In this document: one piece after another, positions 8,224 through 15,403 of the stretch
Layout of the letters: each line of letters begins with the position of its first letter
Numbering within the stretch: the stretch's first letter is position 1
NCBI GenBank assembly: GCA_934426255.1
Contig: CAKRYD010000007.1
Coordinates: forward strand, 30,492-94,491
DNA from: an uncultured Bacteroidaceae bacterium
GTDB lineage: Bacteria; Bacteroidota; Bacteroidia; Bacteroidales; Bacteroidaceae
Length of the DNA stretch: 64,000 nt
Reading direction: 5' to 3'
Translations under genes and position numbers: made by a program
The notes under the pieces: model-generated
The model's input: only the letters and a program-made list of their open reading frames with translations
What the model was told of the DNA's origin: nothing
Database searches by the model: none

Positions 8224-8679
8224 ATGAATATGTCAAACACACTAAAAAATGCTGTGATTATCATTCTGATGATTTGCCTGTTTCCGGTTATGGTCATAGC
8301 GCAGAAAGATTTGCATATTGCGCCATACTTTGACGGGCGGTTCAACAAAAACCGCCAGGTGGCAACACTTATTGTAAAAGGGAAGCCACTCAAGGCCTAT
8401 AACCTGTCACTTTACCGCAGCATGACTTTTGAAAGCAACATGCCTGTAACAGGAAAAATAGAATCCGCCGTACTGGCCGATTCCAGACAAGCCATAGACA
8501 AAGAAACGGGATATATAGGTGGAAAGCTGCTGTACGGTTTCTATTGCCTAAAGCCCGAAGCCGGCAAGAAACGGCCGTTGCGCTATATATTTTACCGACG
8601 CACTGAAGAAAAATGTATACTCGTATACATGGAAGGGAACACCACCCTGGATTATCTGAAGAAAATGTTTCAACAATAA
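8224..8679 (+). CDS. Secreted protein of unknown function in the ECF operon
   Basis: About 151 residues with a clear N-terminal signal segment (hydrophobic run VIIILMICLFPVMVIAQ) and a small mixed mature domain containing YGFYCLKPEAGKKRPLRYIFYRR. Two in-frame ATGs exist at 8224 and 8230. A strong AAGGAGG at 8217-8223 directly touches the first ATG but sits 6 nt before the second, so 8230 is the more likely start. Such a perfect Shine-Dalgarno is unusual for this group. I do not recognise the family with certainty. It sits between the anti-sigma-like gene and a barrel gene and is probably cotranscribed with both. Confidence 0.7.
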   Translation: MNMSNTLKNAVIIILMICLFPVMVIAQKDLHIAPYFDGRFNKNRQVATLIVKGKPLKAYNLSLYRSMTFESNMPVTGKIESAVLADSRQAIDKETGYIGGKLLYGFYCLKPEAGKKRPLRYIFYRRTEEKCILVYMEGNTTLDYLKKMFQQ

Positions 8680-8693
8680 ATATCATAACCATT

Positions 8694-9581
8694 ATGAAGA
8701 GCTATTTCTTTATTGGATTGGCCTGCTCAATGCTCACACTTGCAGCACAGGCCTCAGAACAAAACGACACGACACTTCTCGTCAGGAACCCAGACTGTGT
8801 CACTGTCGAAGAAGGCAACGGACAAATGAAAGTTACGGTCGAAGGAATGCCGGGAAATGCAACATTCCGAGTGGAACGCTGCCGCGAATTGAAAGACAAC
8901 GGAATCACCGTCGTTCGTGAAAGAACGAATTGGGGCATTGACCTGCCGTTTATATCCGGCAAAAACAAACGACATTACAAAGACATCGACTGTCATCTGC
9001 CCGAATTCTTCATTGGATTCTCCTCGATGGTCAATGCTGACAACGGTCTACATTCGACATTCGGCAGTTCCGTTGAAATCGGGTTTACCCCCTTACAGAT
9101 TTCAGGGCCGATGCTGGCAGAAAATCTCAGCATCGCATCCGGGCTCGGCTTTGCCTGGCGCAATTATCGCATGACAGGATATACACGCTTTGTAAAAGAA
9201 GGCAGCAACTTGCTATTGGACAACTATCCCGAAAATGCCGACATACAATTCTCGCGTATCAAGACATTCAGCCTTACCGTTCCTTTGCTGCTTGAATGGC
9301 ATCACCGCCTATCGAAGAAGTCTCTCCTGTGGATTCAAGCGGGGCCATTATTCAACTTCACCACATACGCCAGCATGAAAACCCGTTATACGCTGGACGG
9401 TCAGAAGCATAAAGAATTCGACAAGAACATTCACCAAGAGCCCATTACCGTCGACCTGTATGGTGCTGTCGGCATTAATAATGTCGGTTTATATTGCCGC
9501 TATGCTCCGTGCAGGATACTGAAACGAACCTATAATCCGGCCTTTTCCTCTTTAAGTTTCGGCATAGCTTTAAGCTTTTAA
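8694..9581 (+). CDS. Outer-membrane beta-barrel protein (PorT-like family)
   Basis: About 295 residues starting at MKSYFFIGLACSMLTLAAQA, a signal peptide. The start at 8694 was preferred to the upstream in-frame ATG at 8613, which lies inside the preceding gene. Residues ~100-295 alternate polar and hydrophobic residues as in transmembrane strands (FIGFSSMVNADNG, LSIASGLGFAWRNY, LWIQAGPLFNFT, VDLYGAVGINNVGLYCRYA) and end with FGIALSF, a C-terminal aromatic as in outer-membrane barrels. It is the last gene of the sigma factor operon. Target or cargo is unknown. Confidence 0.78.
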   Translation: MKSYFFIGLACSMLTLAAQASEQNDTTLLVRNPDCVTVEEGNGQMKVTVEGMPGNATFRVERCRELKDNGITVVRERTNWGIDLPFISGKNKRHYKDIDCHLPEFFIGFSSMVNADNGLHSTFGSSVEIGFTPLQISGPMLAENLSIASGLGFAWRNYRMTGYTRFVKEGSNLLLDNYPENADIQFSRIKTFSLTVPLLLEWHHRLSKKSLLWIQAGPLFNFTTYASMKTRYTLDGQKHKEFDKNIHQEPITVDLYGAVGINNVGLYCRYAPCRILKRTYNPAFSSLSFGIALSF

Positions 9582-9608
9582 CTGCACACCACGTTGATGA
9601 TTATTGCT

Positions 9609-9616
9609 TAACTTTG
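9609..9616 (+). promoter_or_regulatory. -7 element of folB promoter (TAACTTTG)
   Basis: TAACTTTG, followed by C and an A-rich leader of about 25 nt to the folB ATG at 9645. It fits TAnnTTTG. Confidence 0.6.
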
Positions 9617-9644
9617 CATCCTGACATAACAACATATATCAAGG

Positions 9645-10019
9645 ATGCAATTGTTATCTTCTTCCATTGAATTAAAGAACTTGCGGTTTCATGCCGGCCA
9701 CGGAATCAGTCGGTTGGAACAGCGCGTAGGATGCACATTCCGCGTCAATGTTCGTCTGGACTTCACCCTAAAAGCAAGTGCCTTGGAAGCCGACCGGCTT
9801 GAAGGAACACTCAACTATGCTGAATTGTTCAAAGTTATCCAACGCGAGTTCATGCCGACAACTCAGCTCATCGAGCATGCTGCCTGGCGCGTCGCCAAAT
9901 CCTTATTGAAGGAATTCGACAGCATCAACACCGTTGACATCGAAGTGGAAAAGCTCAACCCTCCCATTTCTGCCGATTGCGAAAGTGCTTCCATCAGGTT
10001 AAAAATTGAACGCTCCTAA
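9645..10019 (+). CDS. folB: Dihydroneopterin aldolase
   Basis: Folate pathway enzyme that converts 7,8-dihydroneopterin to 6-hydroxymethyl-dihydropterin and glycolaldehyde. The 124-residue length is normal. Motifs are the N-terminal IELKNLRFHAGHGISRLEQR (GxxxxEQ, with E/Q contacting substrate), LNYAELFKVI around residue 65, the conserved IEHAAWRVAKSLL helix around 85-97 and the VEVEKLNPPI-type strand near 105-112. It is followed 12 bp later by the B3/B4-domain gene in the same direction. Confidence 0.93.
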   Translation: MQLLSSSIELKNLRFHAGHGISRLEQRVGCTFRVNVRLDFTLKASALEADRLEGTLNYAELFKVIQREFMPTTQLIEHAAWRVAKSLLKEFDSINTVDIEVEKLNPPISADCESASIRLKIERS

Positions 10020-10031
10020 ATTATAATCATC

Positions 10032-10706
10032 ATGCAAATAGTTATTTCTACAGAAATCAAGGAGAAGTTTCCCACGCTGTGCATTGCCATGCTTGAGGGC
10101 AAAGTGAGAAACACAGAAAACAATGATTGCCTTTGGCAAGAGATACAGGCTACAGAAGCGACCTTTAGGCAAACCTATACCACAGAAACGCTGAAACAGC
10201 GCACTTCAATAGCAGCGACCAGACAGGCCTACCGCATCCTGGGAAAAGACCCGAGCCGTTACCGGCCTTCCAACGAAGCTCTTGTACGCCGCCTGCTGCA
10301 AGGTAAAGAACTCTACCATATCAATACTTTGGTTGACATCAACAACCTCGTTTCCATCCGCCACGGATACAGCATAGGCGGCTTTGACAGGAACAAGATT
10401 CAAGGAGACAAACTGATTTTGGGCATAGGGCTTGCCAATGAGCCCTATGAAGGTATCGGACGCGGCACCATCAACATAGAGTCTCTCCCCGTTTATCGCG
10501 ACGCGGCAGGCGGAATAGGGACACCCACCAGTGATAACGAACGCACCAAAATGGATTTGGACACACAGCATGCATTGTTCCTGATAAACGGATATGACGA
10601 AAATCGCAATGCCGTTACATCATGTGCAGAAGACCTGCAAGCCTTACTTGCCAAATATGCTCAAGGAAAAGATTTCCGGCTGATGGTAGAACAATCACAA
10701 CCCTGA
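10032..10706 (+). CDS. B3/B4 (PheT-like) tRNA-binding-domain protein
   Basis: A 224-residue protein resembling the free-standing B3/B4 domain found in phenylalanyl-tRNA synthetase beta chains. The typical pattern RILGKDPSRYRPSNEALVRRLLQGKELYHINTLVDINNLVSI covers residues ~70-112, with IGGFDRNKI following, and a small second half with a strand-rich fold (IGIGLANEPYEGIGRG). These proteins are thought to act in editing or quality control but lack an established reaction. It follows folB closely and is probably cotranscribed. The 205 bp after it hold no convincing gene. Confidence 0.85.
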   Translation: MQIVISTEIKEKFPTLCIAMLEGKVRNTENNDCLWQEIQATEATFRQTYTTETLKQRTSIAATRQAYRILGKDPSRYRPSNEALVRRLLQGKELYHINTLVDINNLVSIRHGYSIGGFDRNKIQGDKLILGIGLANEPYEGIGRGTINIESLPVYRDAAGGIGTPTSDNERTKMDLDTQHALFLINGYDENRNAVTSCAEDLQALLAKYAQGKDFRLMVEQSQP

Positions 10707-10911
10707 TGAATCCATGATTTCCGCAAAGAGCTTTTCCCGGGAAGGCCGCACAACCGGATTGCATGGTAAATCTGAAATGCGGAACGCAGTAAATGAAAAG
10801 GCGTACCCAGCAAAATCAAAATGCAAGGGAGCGTTTCTGACAACGGCCGATGTTAAGATAAACGGCATGCCGGAAGAATCAGAAAAATCCGCGAACATCA
10901 CATATTGAACC

Positions 10912-12768
10912 ATGAGACTACCGGCAGGAATAATCGTTTTTTTGCTATCGGCCATAATGGGAATGGCCGGAAACAAGAGAATTGTGTATATGGACATGCG
11001 CCCGATATTGAACGCAGACTATACCGACAGTATCACCGTATTGGACATTTGGGACAAGTTGCATACCATAGCCACACTACAGGGCATCGTTAACCGCAGC
11101 AGTCCGCAGTTGTACATCAACTATGTAGTTAACGGCGACATTGCCGTCGATTCATATTGGTGGAACAAATATCGAAGCAAAGGCATGTGGCTGCATTCGC
11201 GCGACACAGTGAATTGCACTTCTGTAGAAAAGGCTGTAGACTTATTCAAAGGCCAACTGAAAGGTGCAGTCGTCTATGACTCCGAAACCGCATCGACGAG
11301 CAATGTCGCATCGGCCATTGCCGGAATAGATGATTTGATTGCCATACGCTATGACAAGAGAAAAGAGTCGTTGTATTCGCGTCTGATAACCAACGGGCCG
11401 AAATTACCGGTAAAGGTATGGTTGGTAAACAAAGACGGATCGCCCATGTTTACAGGCGAAGGACTGCTGCCGGGCTGCAGCCGCCAATCATCGGGCTCGA
11501 AGAAGTGCGACCCTTATCTATGGTTTATCGAGACCTATATGAAAACAGGGCGTTGCGATGGGCGTTATGCAGGCTATTATTTGGATCAGTCATGGAGAAA
11601 AAAGGTTCATAACGCTCCACTGAATCATCATCAGCTTACGAACCACGACTTTTTCATATCGCGTCGCGGTTTCTTCTTCGACCTTTCGCCTTGGGAAGAT
11701 GAAGCCGCAACAGACGATAGGAATCAAATAACGGGGACAGATGCGGCCGTGCTGAAAGAAATGCTGAAAGAGGCCTACAACCTGAAGAAAGGGCGCAAAA
11801 TGTGCTATATCGGTGGCTTTCCGGCATGGGCATACAAATACACCCGCCATGCCGGCGGCAAACATGGCGATGTGGAAACGGAATGGCACTTTTCAGAACT
11901 CATCAGCCATTACAACGCGTTCAAGGATGCCGATGCCATTGGCTACGGGGCACTGGCCAATGCTTCTTTCTGGCAGCATTTCCCTACAAAAAGATACCGG
12001 CAGCGATGGACAGACAAGCAGGAACTGCAACGAAAAGGGCTCGTTGACTGCAATGGAAAAGTGCGCACCGACCGACAATACATTATTATCTATATGGGCG
12101 ACTACGATGCGTCATCGTGGGTGAGCCAACGAACAGCCGATATCTGGGATGCACCCGAGCGCGGCCGTCTGCCCATAATGTGGTGCATCAGTCCAGTTTT
12201 ATCGGAACGCATACCACATGCCCTTCATTATATCAGGCAGACAGCCACGACCAATGATTATTTTGCGGCTGCCGACAACGGTGCCGGATACATGATTCCC
12301 GGCATAGCCGAACACGAAGATATGCGTTGCGGCACGACCAACCGCATCGACACATGGGCAGCACATTGCCAACATTATTACAAGAAATGGGGACTTACGG
12401 TCAGCGGCTTCATCATAGATGCCAACGGACCAGCCATGCGTAAGCGCGCTTTGGATGCCTATTCGAAGTTCAGCCCTAATGGTATTGTGCCTCAAAAAGC
12501 ACCTCACCGGCTGCTCCACAATAACATGCCGATACTGCCGTCTGATTGGGACTTGGTAGATGACGATCCCAAGAAAGCCGCCAAAGTATTGGTCGACAGA
12601 TTGCACGCCAGGCCGATGCCCTTTCATTGGTACAGATGCATCTTAAAAACACCTGCATGGTATGAACAGGTGATACAGGAGGCACAACGATTAGACCCGT
12701 CCATCATGCTTCTGAACATGCCGGATTTCTTTGAACTCTACAGAATGTGGCTGAAAGAAAGAGCATAA
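10912..12768 (+). CDS. GxGYxYP-domain secreted protein, putative glycoside hydrolase
   Basis: 618 residues with an N-terminal signal segment (LPAGIIVFLLSAIMGMAG). The region around residues 455-470 contains ADNGAGYMIP, fitting the GxGYxxP hallmark of the GxGYxYP family, found mainly in Bacteroidetes and assumed to act on glycans. The N-terminal domain (ITVLDIWDKLHTIATLQGIVNRSSPQLYI) matches the family's start, where proteins bind near DxWDxL and GIVNR. No other catalytic evidence is visible. It stands alone with its own start 205 bp after the previous gene. Substrate is unknown. Confidence 0.85.
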   Translation: MRLPAGIIVFLLSAIMGMAGNKRIVYMDMRPILNADYTDSITVLDIWDKLHTIATLQGIVNRSSPQLYINYVVNGDIAVDSYWWNKYRSKGMWLHSRDTVNCTSVEKAVDLFKGQLKGAVVYDSETASTSNVASAIAGIDDLIAIRYDKRKESLYSRLITNGPKLPVKVWLVNKDGSPMFTGEGLLPGCSRQSSGSKKCDPYLWFIETYMKTGRCDGRYAGYYLDQSWRKKVHNAPLNHHQLTNHDFFISRRGFFFDLSPWEDEAATDDRNQITGTDAAVLKEMLKEAYNLKKGRKMCYIGGFPAWAYKYTRHAGGKHGDVETEWHFSELISHYNAFKDADAIGYGALANASFWQHFPTKRYRQRWTDKQELQRKGLVDCNGKVRTDRQYIIIYMGDYDASSWVSQRTADIWDAPERGRLPIMWCISPVLSERIPHALHYIRQTATTNDYFAAADNGAGYMIPGIAEHEDMRCGTTNRIDTWAAHCQHYYKKWGLTVSGFIIDANGPAMRKRALDAYSKFSPNGIVPQKAPHRLLHNNMPILPSDWDLVDDDPKKAAKVLVDRLHARPMPFHWYRCILKTPAWYEQVIQEAQRLDPSIMLLNMPDFFELYRMWLKERA

Positions 12769-12849
12769 AACTGCATTTTCTTATAATATTATGTGCATTT
12801 GGCCGTTATATAACCAAACAAAGAAACTACATTAAGAAATTATCGGCCT

Positions 12850-12975
12850 ATGAGTGATTTTACCTTTGCAGAAATTTGTCCTAAAGAGGAGACCATCATC
12901 TTATTAAGGGATTTAGCCCGTATGCTTCAAACAGCAGCTTACAGACAAAAGCCTGAAATGGGCATCGGCAATTGA
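12850..12975 (+). CDS. Possible 41-residue small protein
   Basis: An ATG-initiated frame encodes 41 residues (starts MSDFTFAEICPKEETIILLR, ends EMGIGN) and is followed 22 bp later by a strong terminator hairpin. It is leucine/arginine-rich in the middle (LLRDLARMLQTAAYRQ), consistent with an amphipathic helix. No family is recognised. A consensus promoter element (TACCTTTG, 12861-12868) lies inside the first codons, so the transcript may begin after this ATG. In that case the true product would be either a 17-residue peptide from the Met at 12922 or a small RNA. Treat as tentative. Confidence 0.35.
   Translation: MSDFTFAEICPKEETIILLRDLARMLQTAAYRQKPEMGIGN
12861..12868 (+). promoter_or_regulatory. 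-7-like element TACCTTTG upstream of a short transcription unit
   Basis: TACCTTTG followed by CA fits TAnnTTTG well. With the terminator at 12998-13028 it delimits a unit of about 150 nt. There is no clear TTTG at -33. Confidence 0.4.
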
Positions 12976-12997
12976 ACATTGGTCTTAACAGTAACCA

Positions 12998-13028
12998 GGG
13001 GCTGCGTCGGAAGAGGCACAGCCCCTTT
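12998..13028 (+). terminator. Rho-independent terminator of the short unit
   Basis: GGGGCTG (12998-13004) pairs with CAGCCCC (13019-13025) around a 14-nt loop, then TTTATT. It is independent of the long EF-G2 gene, which starts 147 bp further on. Confidence 0.7.
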
Positions 13029-13174
13029 ATTGTATACAATTGCCAACGCTTTTCTTTGCATTCAGCGACATTATGCTGTATAACATATTGTACCTTGTTG
13101 CTTTTAAAAATATAAAGAACTAACTTGCACTCGATTTTTCAATTAAGAGTATCCACCATTAAATAGATTTGAAT

Positions 13175-15331
13175 ATGAAAGTATATCAGACTAATGAAAT
13201 CAAGAACATTGCTCTTTTAGGTAATGACGGCTCAGGCAAGACAACCCTGACAGAATCCATTCTGTTTGAAAGCGGCCTGATTTCACGCCGTGGTCGCGTG
13301 TCTATGAAAAACACGGTGAGTGATTATTTTCCCGTTGAGCAGGAATACGGATATTCAGTTTTCTCTACGGTCTATCACTCCGAGTATAATGGCAAGAAGC
13401 TGAATTTTATCGATTGCCCCGGTTCGGACGACTTTGTAGGCGCGGCCATCACTGCTTTGAATGTTACCGACACGGCCGTAATAGTGCTCAACGGACAACA
13501 TGGCGTGGAAGTAGGCACACAAAACCATTTTCGCTATACCGAGAAGCTGGGAAAGCCTGTAATATTCCTTCTTAATCAGTTAGACGACGACAAATGTGAC
13601 TTTGATTCCGTGCTCGAACGCTTGCAGGATATCTATGGGCCGAAAGTCATTCCGGTTCAATTCCCGGTTCAGACAGGTCCCGACTTCAATAGCATCATCG
13701 ATGTATTGATGATGAAGCAATATACTTATCCCCCTACAGGCGGAAAGGCTGTAATAACGGATATTCCTGCCGAATTGCACGATAAAGCGCAAGAAATGCA
13801 CAAGGCTTTGGTGGAAGCCGCAGCCGAGCATGACGACAGCCTGATGGAAAAATTCTTCGAGAGCGAAAGCCTTACTGAAGATGAAATGCGCGTAGGTATT
13901 CGCAAAGGGCTTGTAGCTCGCGGCATCTTCCCGTTGTTCTGCGTTTGTGCCCGTCAGGACATGGGCGTAGACCGTCTGCTTGAATTCCTGGGCAATGTCG
14001 TGCCTTTCGTTGACGAAATGCCAAAAGTCCATAACACACGCGGTGAAGTAGTTGAGCCGGACGTTAACGGCCCGTCATCCTTGTTTTTCTTCAAGACAGG
14101 CATGGAGCCACACATTGGAGAAGTACAATATTTCAAGGTGATGAGTGGAAAAGTGCACGAAGGCGACGACCTTCAAAATGCCGACCGCGGTTCCAAGGAA
14201 AGGATGTCTCAGCTGTTTGTCTGTGCCGGACAAAACAGAATCAAGGTGGACGAACTTTGCGCCGGTGACATAGGGTGTGCCGTAAAGCTTAAGGATGTTC
14301 ACACAGGTAACACATTGAATGGCAAAGACTGTGAAAACCGCTTCAACTTTATCAAGTATCCCAATCCCAAATGCACGCGCGCCATACGCCCCGTCAACCT
14401 TCCTGACATGGAAAAGATGATGGCAGCAATCAACAGAATGTCGGAAGAAGATCCTACTTGGGTAGTAGAACAAAGCAAGGAACTTCGTCAGGTTCTTATC
14501 CACGGACAAGGAGAGTTCCATCTGCGGACGCTAAAATGGCGCTTGGAGAATTTAGACAAGATAAAAGTAGAGCTCTATGAGCAACGCATACCTTATCGTG
14601 AAACAATCACGAAAACTGCACGCGCCGACTATCGCCACAAAAAGCAAAGTGGTGGTGCAGGCCAATTTGGAGAAGTTCATCTGATTGTAGAACCTTATTA
14701 CGAAGGAATGCCTGAACCAACGACTTACAAATTCAATGGGCAGGAATTCAAGATAACGCCTCGCAGCACAGAAGAAATACCATTGGATTGGGGCGGAAAG
14801 CTCGTATTCATCAATTCTGTCGTAGGCGGTGCCATAGATACGCGCTTTATGCCGGCCATTCTGAAAGGAATTATGGAGCGAATGGAACGTGGCCCGCTTA
14901 CAGGCTCTTATGCCCGCGACGTTCGTGTCATAGTTTACGACGGAAAGATGCATCCTGTTGATTCAAACGAAATATCATTCATGATTGCCGGACGTCAGGC
15001 ATTCAGTACAGCCTTCAAAGAAGCCGGTCCTAAGATTCTTGAACCCATTTACGAGGTCGAAGTTTATGTGCCGGCCGACTACATGGGTGATGTAATGAGT
15101 GACCTGCAAGGCCGCCGTGGTCTGATTATCGGAATGACTTCAGAAAACGGATATCAAAAGCTGAATGCAAAAGTGCCATTGAAAGAATTATCCAATTTCT
15201 CGACAGCATTAAGCTCCATTACGGCCGGCAGCGCATCTTTCAACATGAAATTCTCCAGCTATGAACTTGTTCCAAGCGATGTTCAGGATAAACTGATCAA
15301 AGAACACGAAGCTGAAAGTGAAGACGCCTGA
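13175..15331 (+). CDS. EF-G paralogue (EF-G2-type) with degenerate GTPase centre
   Basis: A 718-residue translation elongation factor G homologue with all five EF-G domains, including domain IV/V motifs (GGAGQFGEVHL, ~490; GRRGLIIGM, ~650). Start chosen at 13175 (MKVYQTNEIKNIALLG) because it places the G1 loop at residues 16-24. The G1 loop is GNDGSGKTT. G2 reads YGYSV (58-62) where EF-G has RGITI. G3 is DCPGSDDF, with Ser84 replacing the catalytic His of DTPGHVDF. G4 reads NQLD instead of NKMD. In Bacteroides an EF-G2 of this type was reported to support translation without GTPase activity under carbon starvation; the same role here is inferred. A possible promoter is TTG, 20 bp, TAACTTGC, ending near 13125. 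Confidence 0.88.
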   Translation: MKVYQTNEIKNIALLGNDGSGKTTLTESILFESGLISRRGRVSMKNTVSDYFPVEQEYGYSVFSTVYHSEYNGKKLNFIDCPGSDDFVGAAITALNVTDTAVIVLNGQHGVEVGTQNHFRYTEKLGKPVIFLLNQLDDDKCDFDSVLERLQDIYGPKVIPVQFPVQTGPDFNSIIDVLMMKQYTYPPTGGKAVITDIPAELHDKAQEMHKALVEAAAEHDDSLMEKFFESESLTEDEMRVGIRKGLVARGIFPLFCVCARQDMGVDRLLEFLGNVVPFVDEMPKVHNTRGEVVEPDVNGPSSLFFFKTGMEPHIGEVQYFKVMSGKVHEGDDLQNADRGSKERMSQLFVCAGQNRIKVDELCAGDIGCAVKLKDVHTGNTLNGKDCENRFNFIKYPNPKCTRAIRPVNLPDMEKMMAAINRMSEEDPTWVVEQSKELRQVLIHGQGEFHLRTLKWRLENLDKIKVELYEQRIPYRETITKTARADYRHKKQSGGAGQFGEVHLIVEPYYEGMPEPTTYKFNGQEFKITPRSTEEIPLDWGGKLVFINSVVGGAIDTRFMPAILKGIMERMERGPLTGSYARDVRVIVYDGKMHPVDSNEISFMIAGRQAFSTAFKEAGPKILEPIYEVEVYVPADYMGDVMSDLQGRRGLIIGMTSENGYQKLNAKVPLKELSNFSTALSSITAGSASFNMKFSSYELVPSDVQDKLIKEHEAESEDA

Positions 15332-15345
15332 CCTATCAGCCACCA

Positions 15346-15383
15346 TCAAAGAAGCCGGTTTCAAAAGAAACCGGCTTCTTTGA
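15346..15383. terminator. Bidirectional terminator between EF-G2 gene and the GH gene
   Basis: A 17-bp perfect inverted repeat (15346-15362 with 15367-15383; arm GAAGCCGGTTTC) with a 4-nt AAAA loop. A and T runs on the flanks allow it to end both convergent genes. Confidence 0.9.
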
Positions 15384-15403
15384 TGATAAGCAGACCTTCA
15401 GAA

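Noticed and set aside
10714..10908. A 64-residue open frame on the plus strand between the B3/B4 and GxGYxYP genes
   Set aside because: No promoter box, no recognisable family, low-complexity charged composition; it fits chance in a 205-bp gap.
12769..13174. tRNA genes in larger gaps
   Set aside because: No cloverleaf-like sequence with a T-loop GTTCRANYC was seen in this or any other gap; none is claimed in the window.
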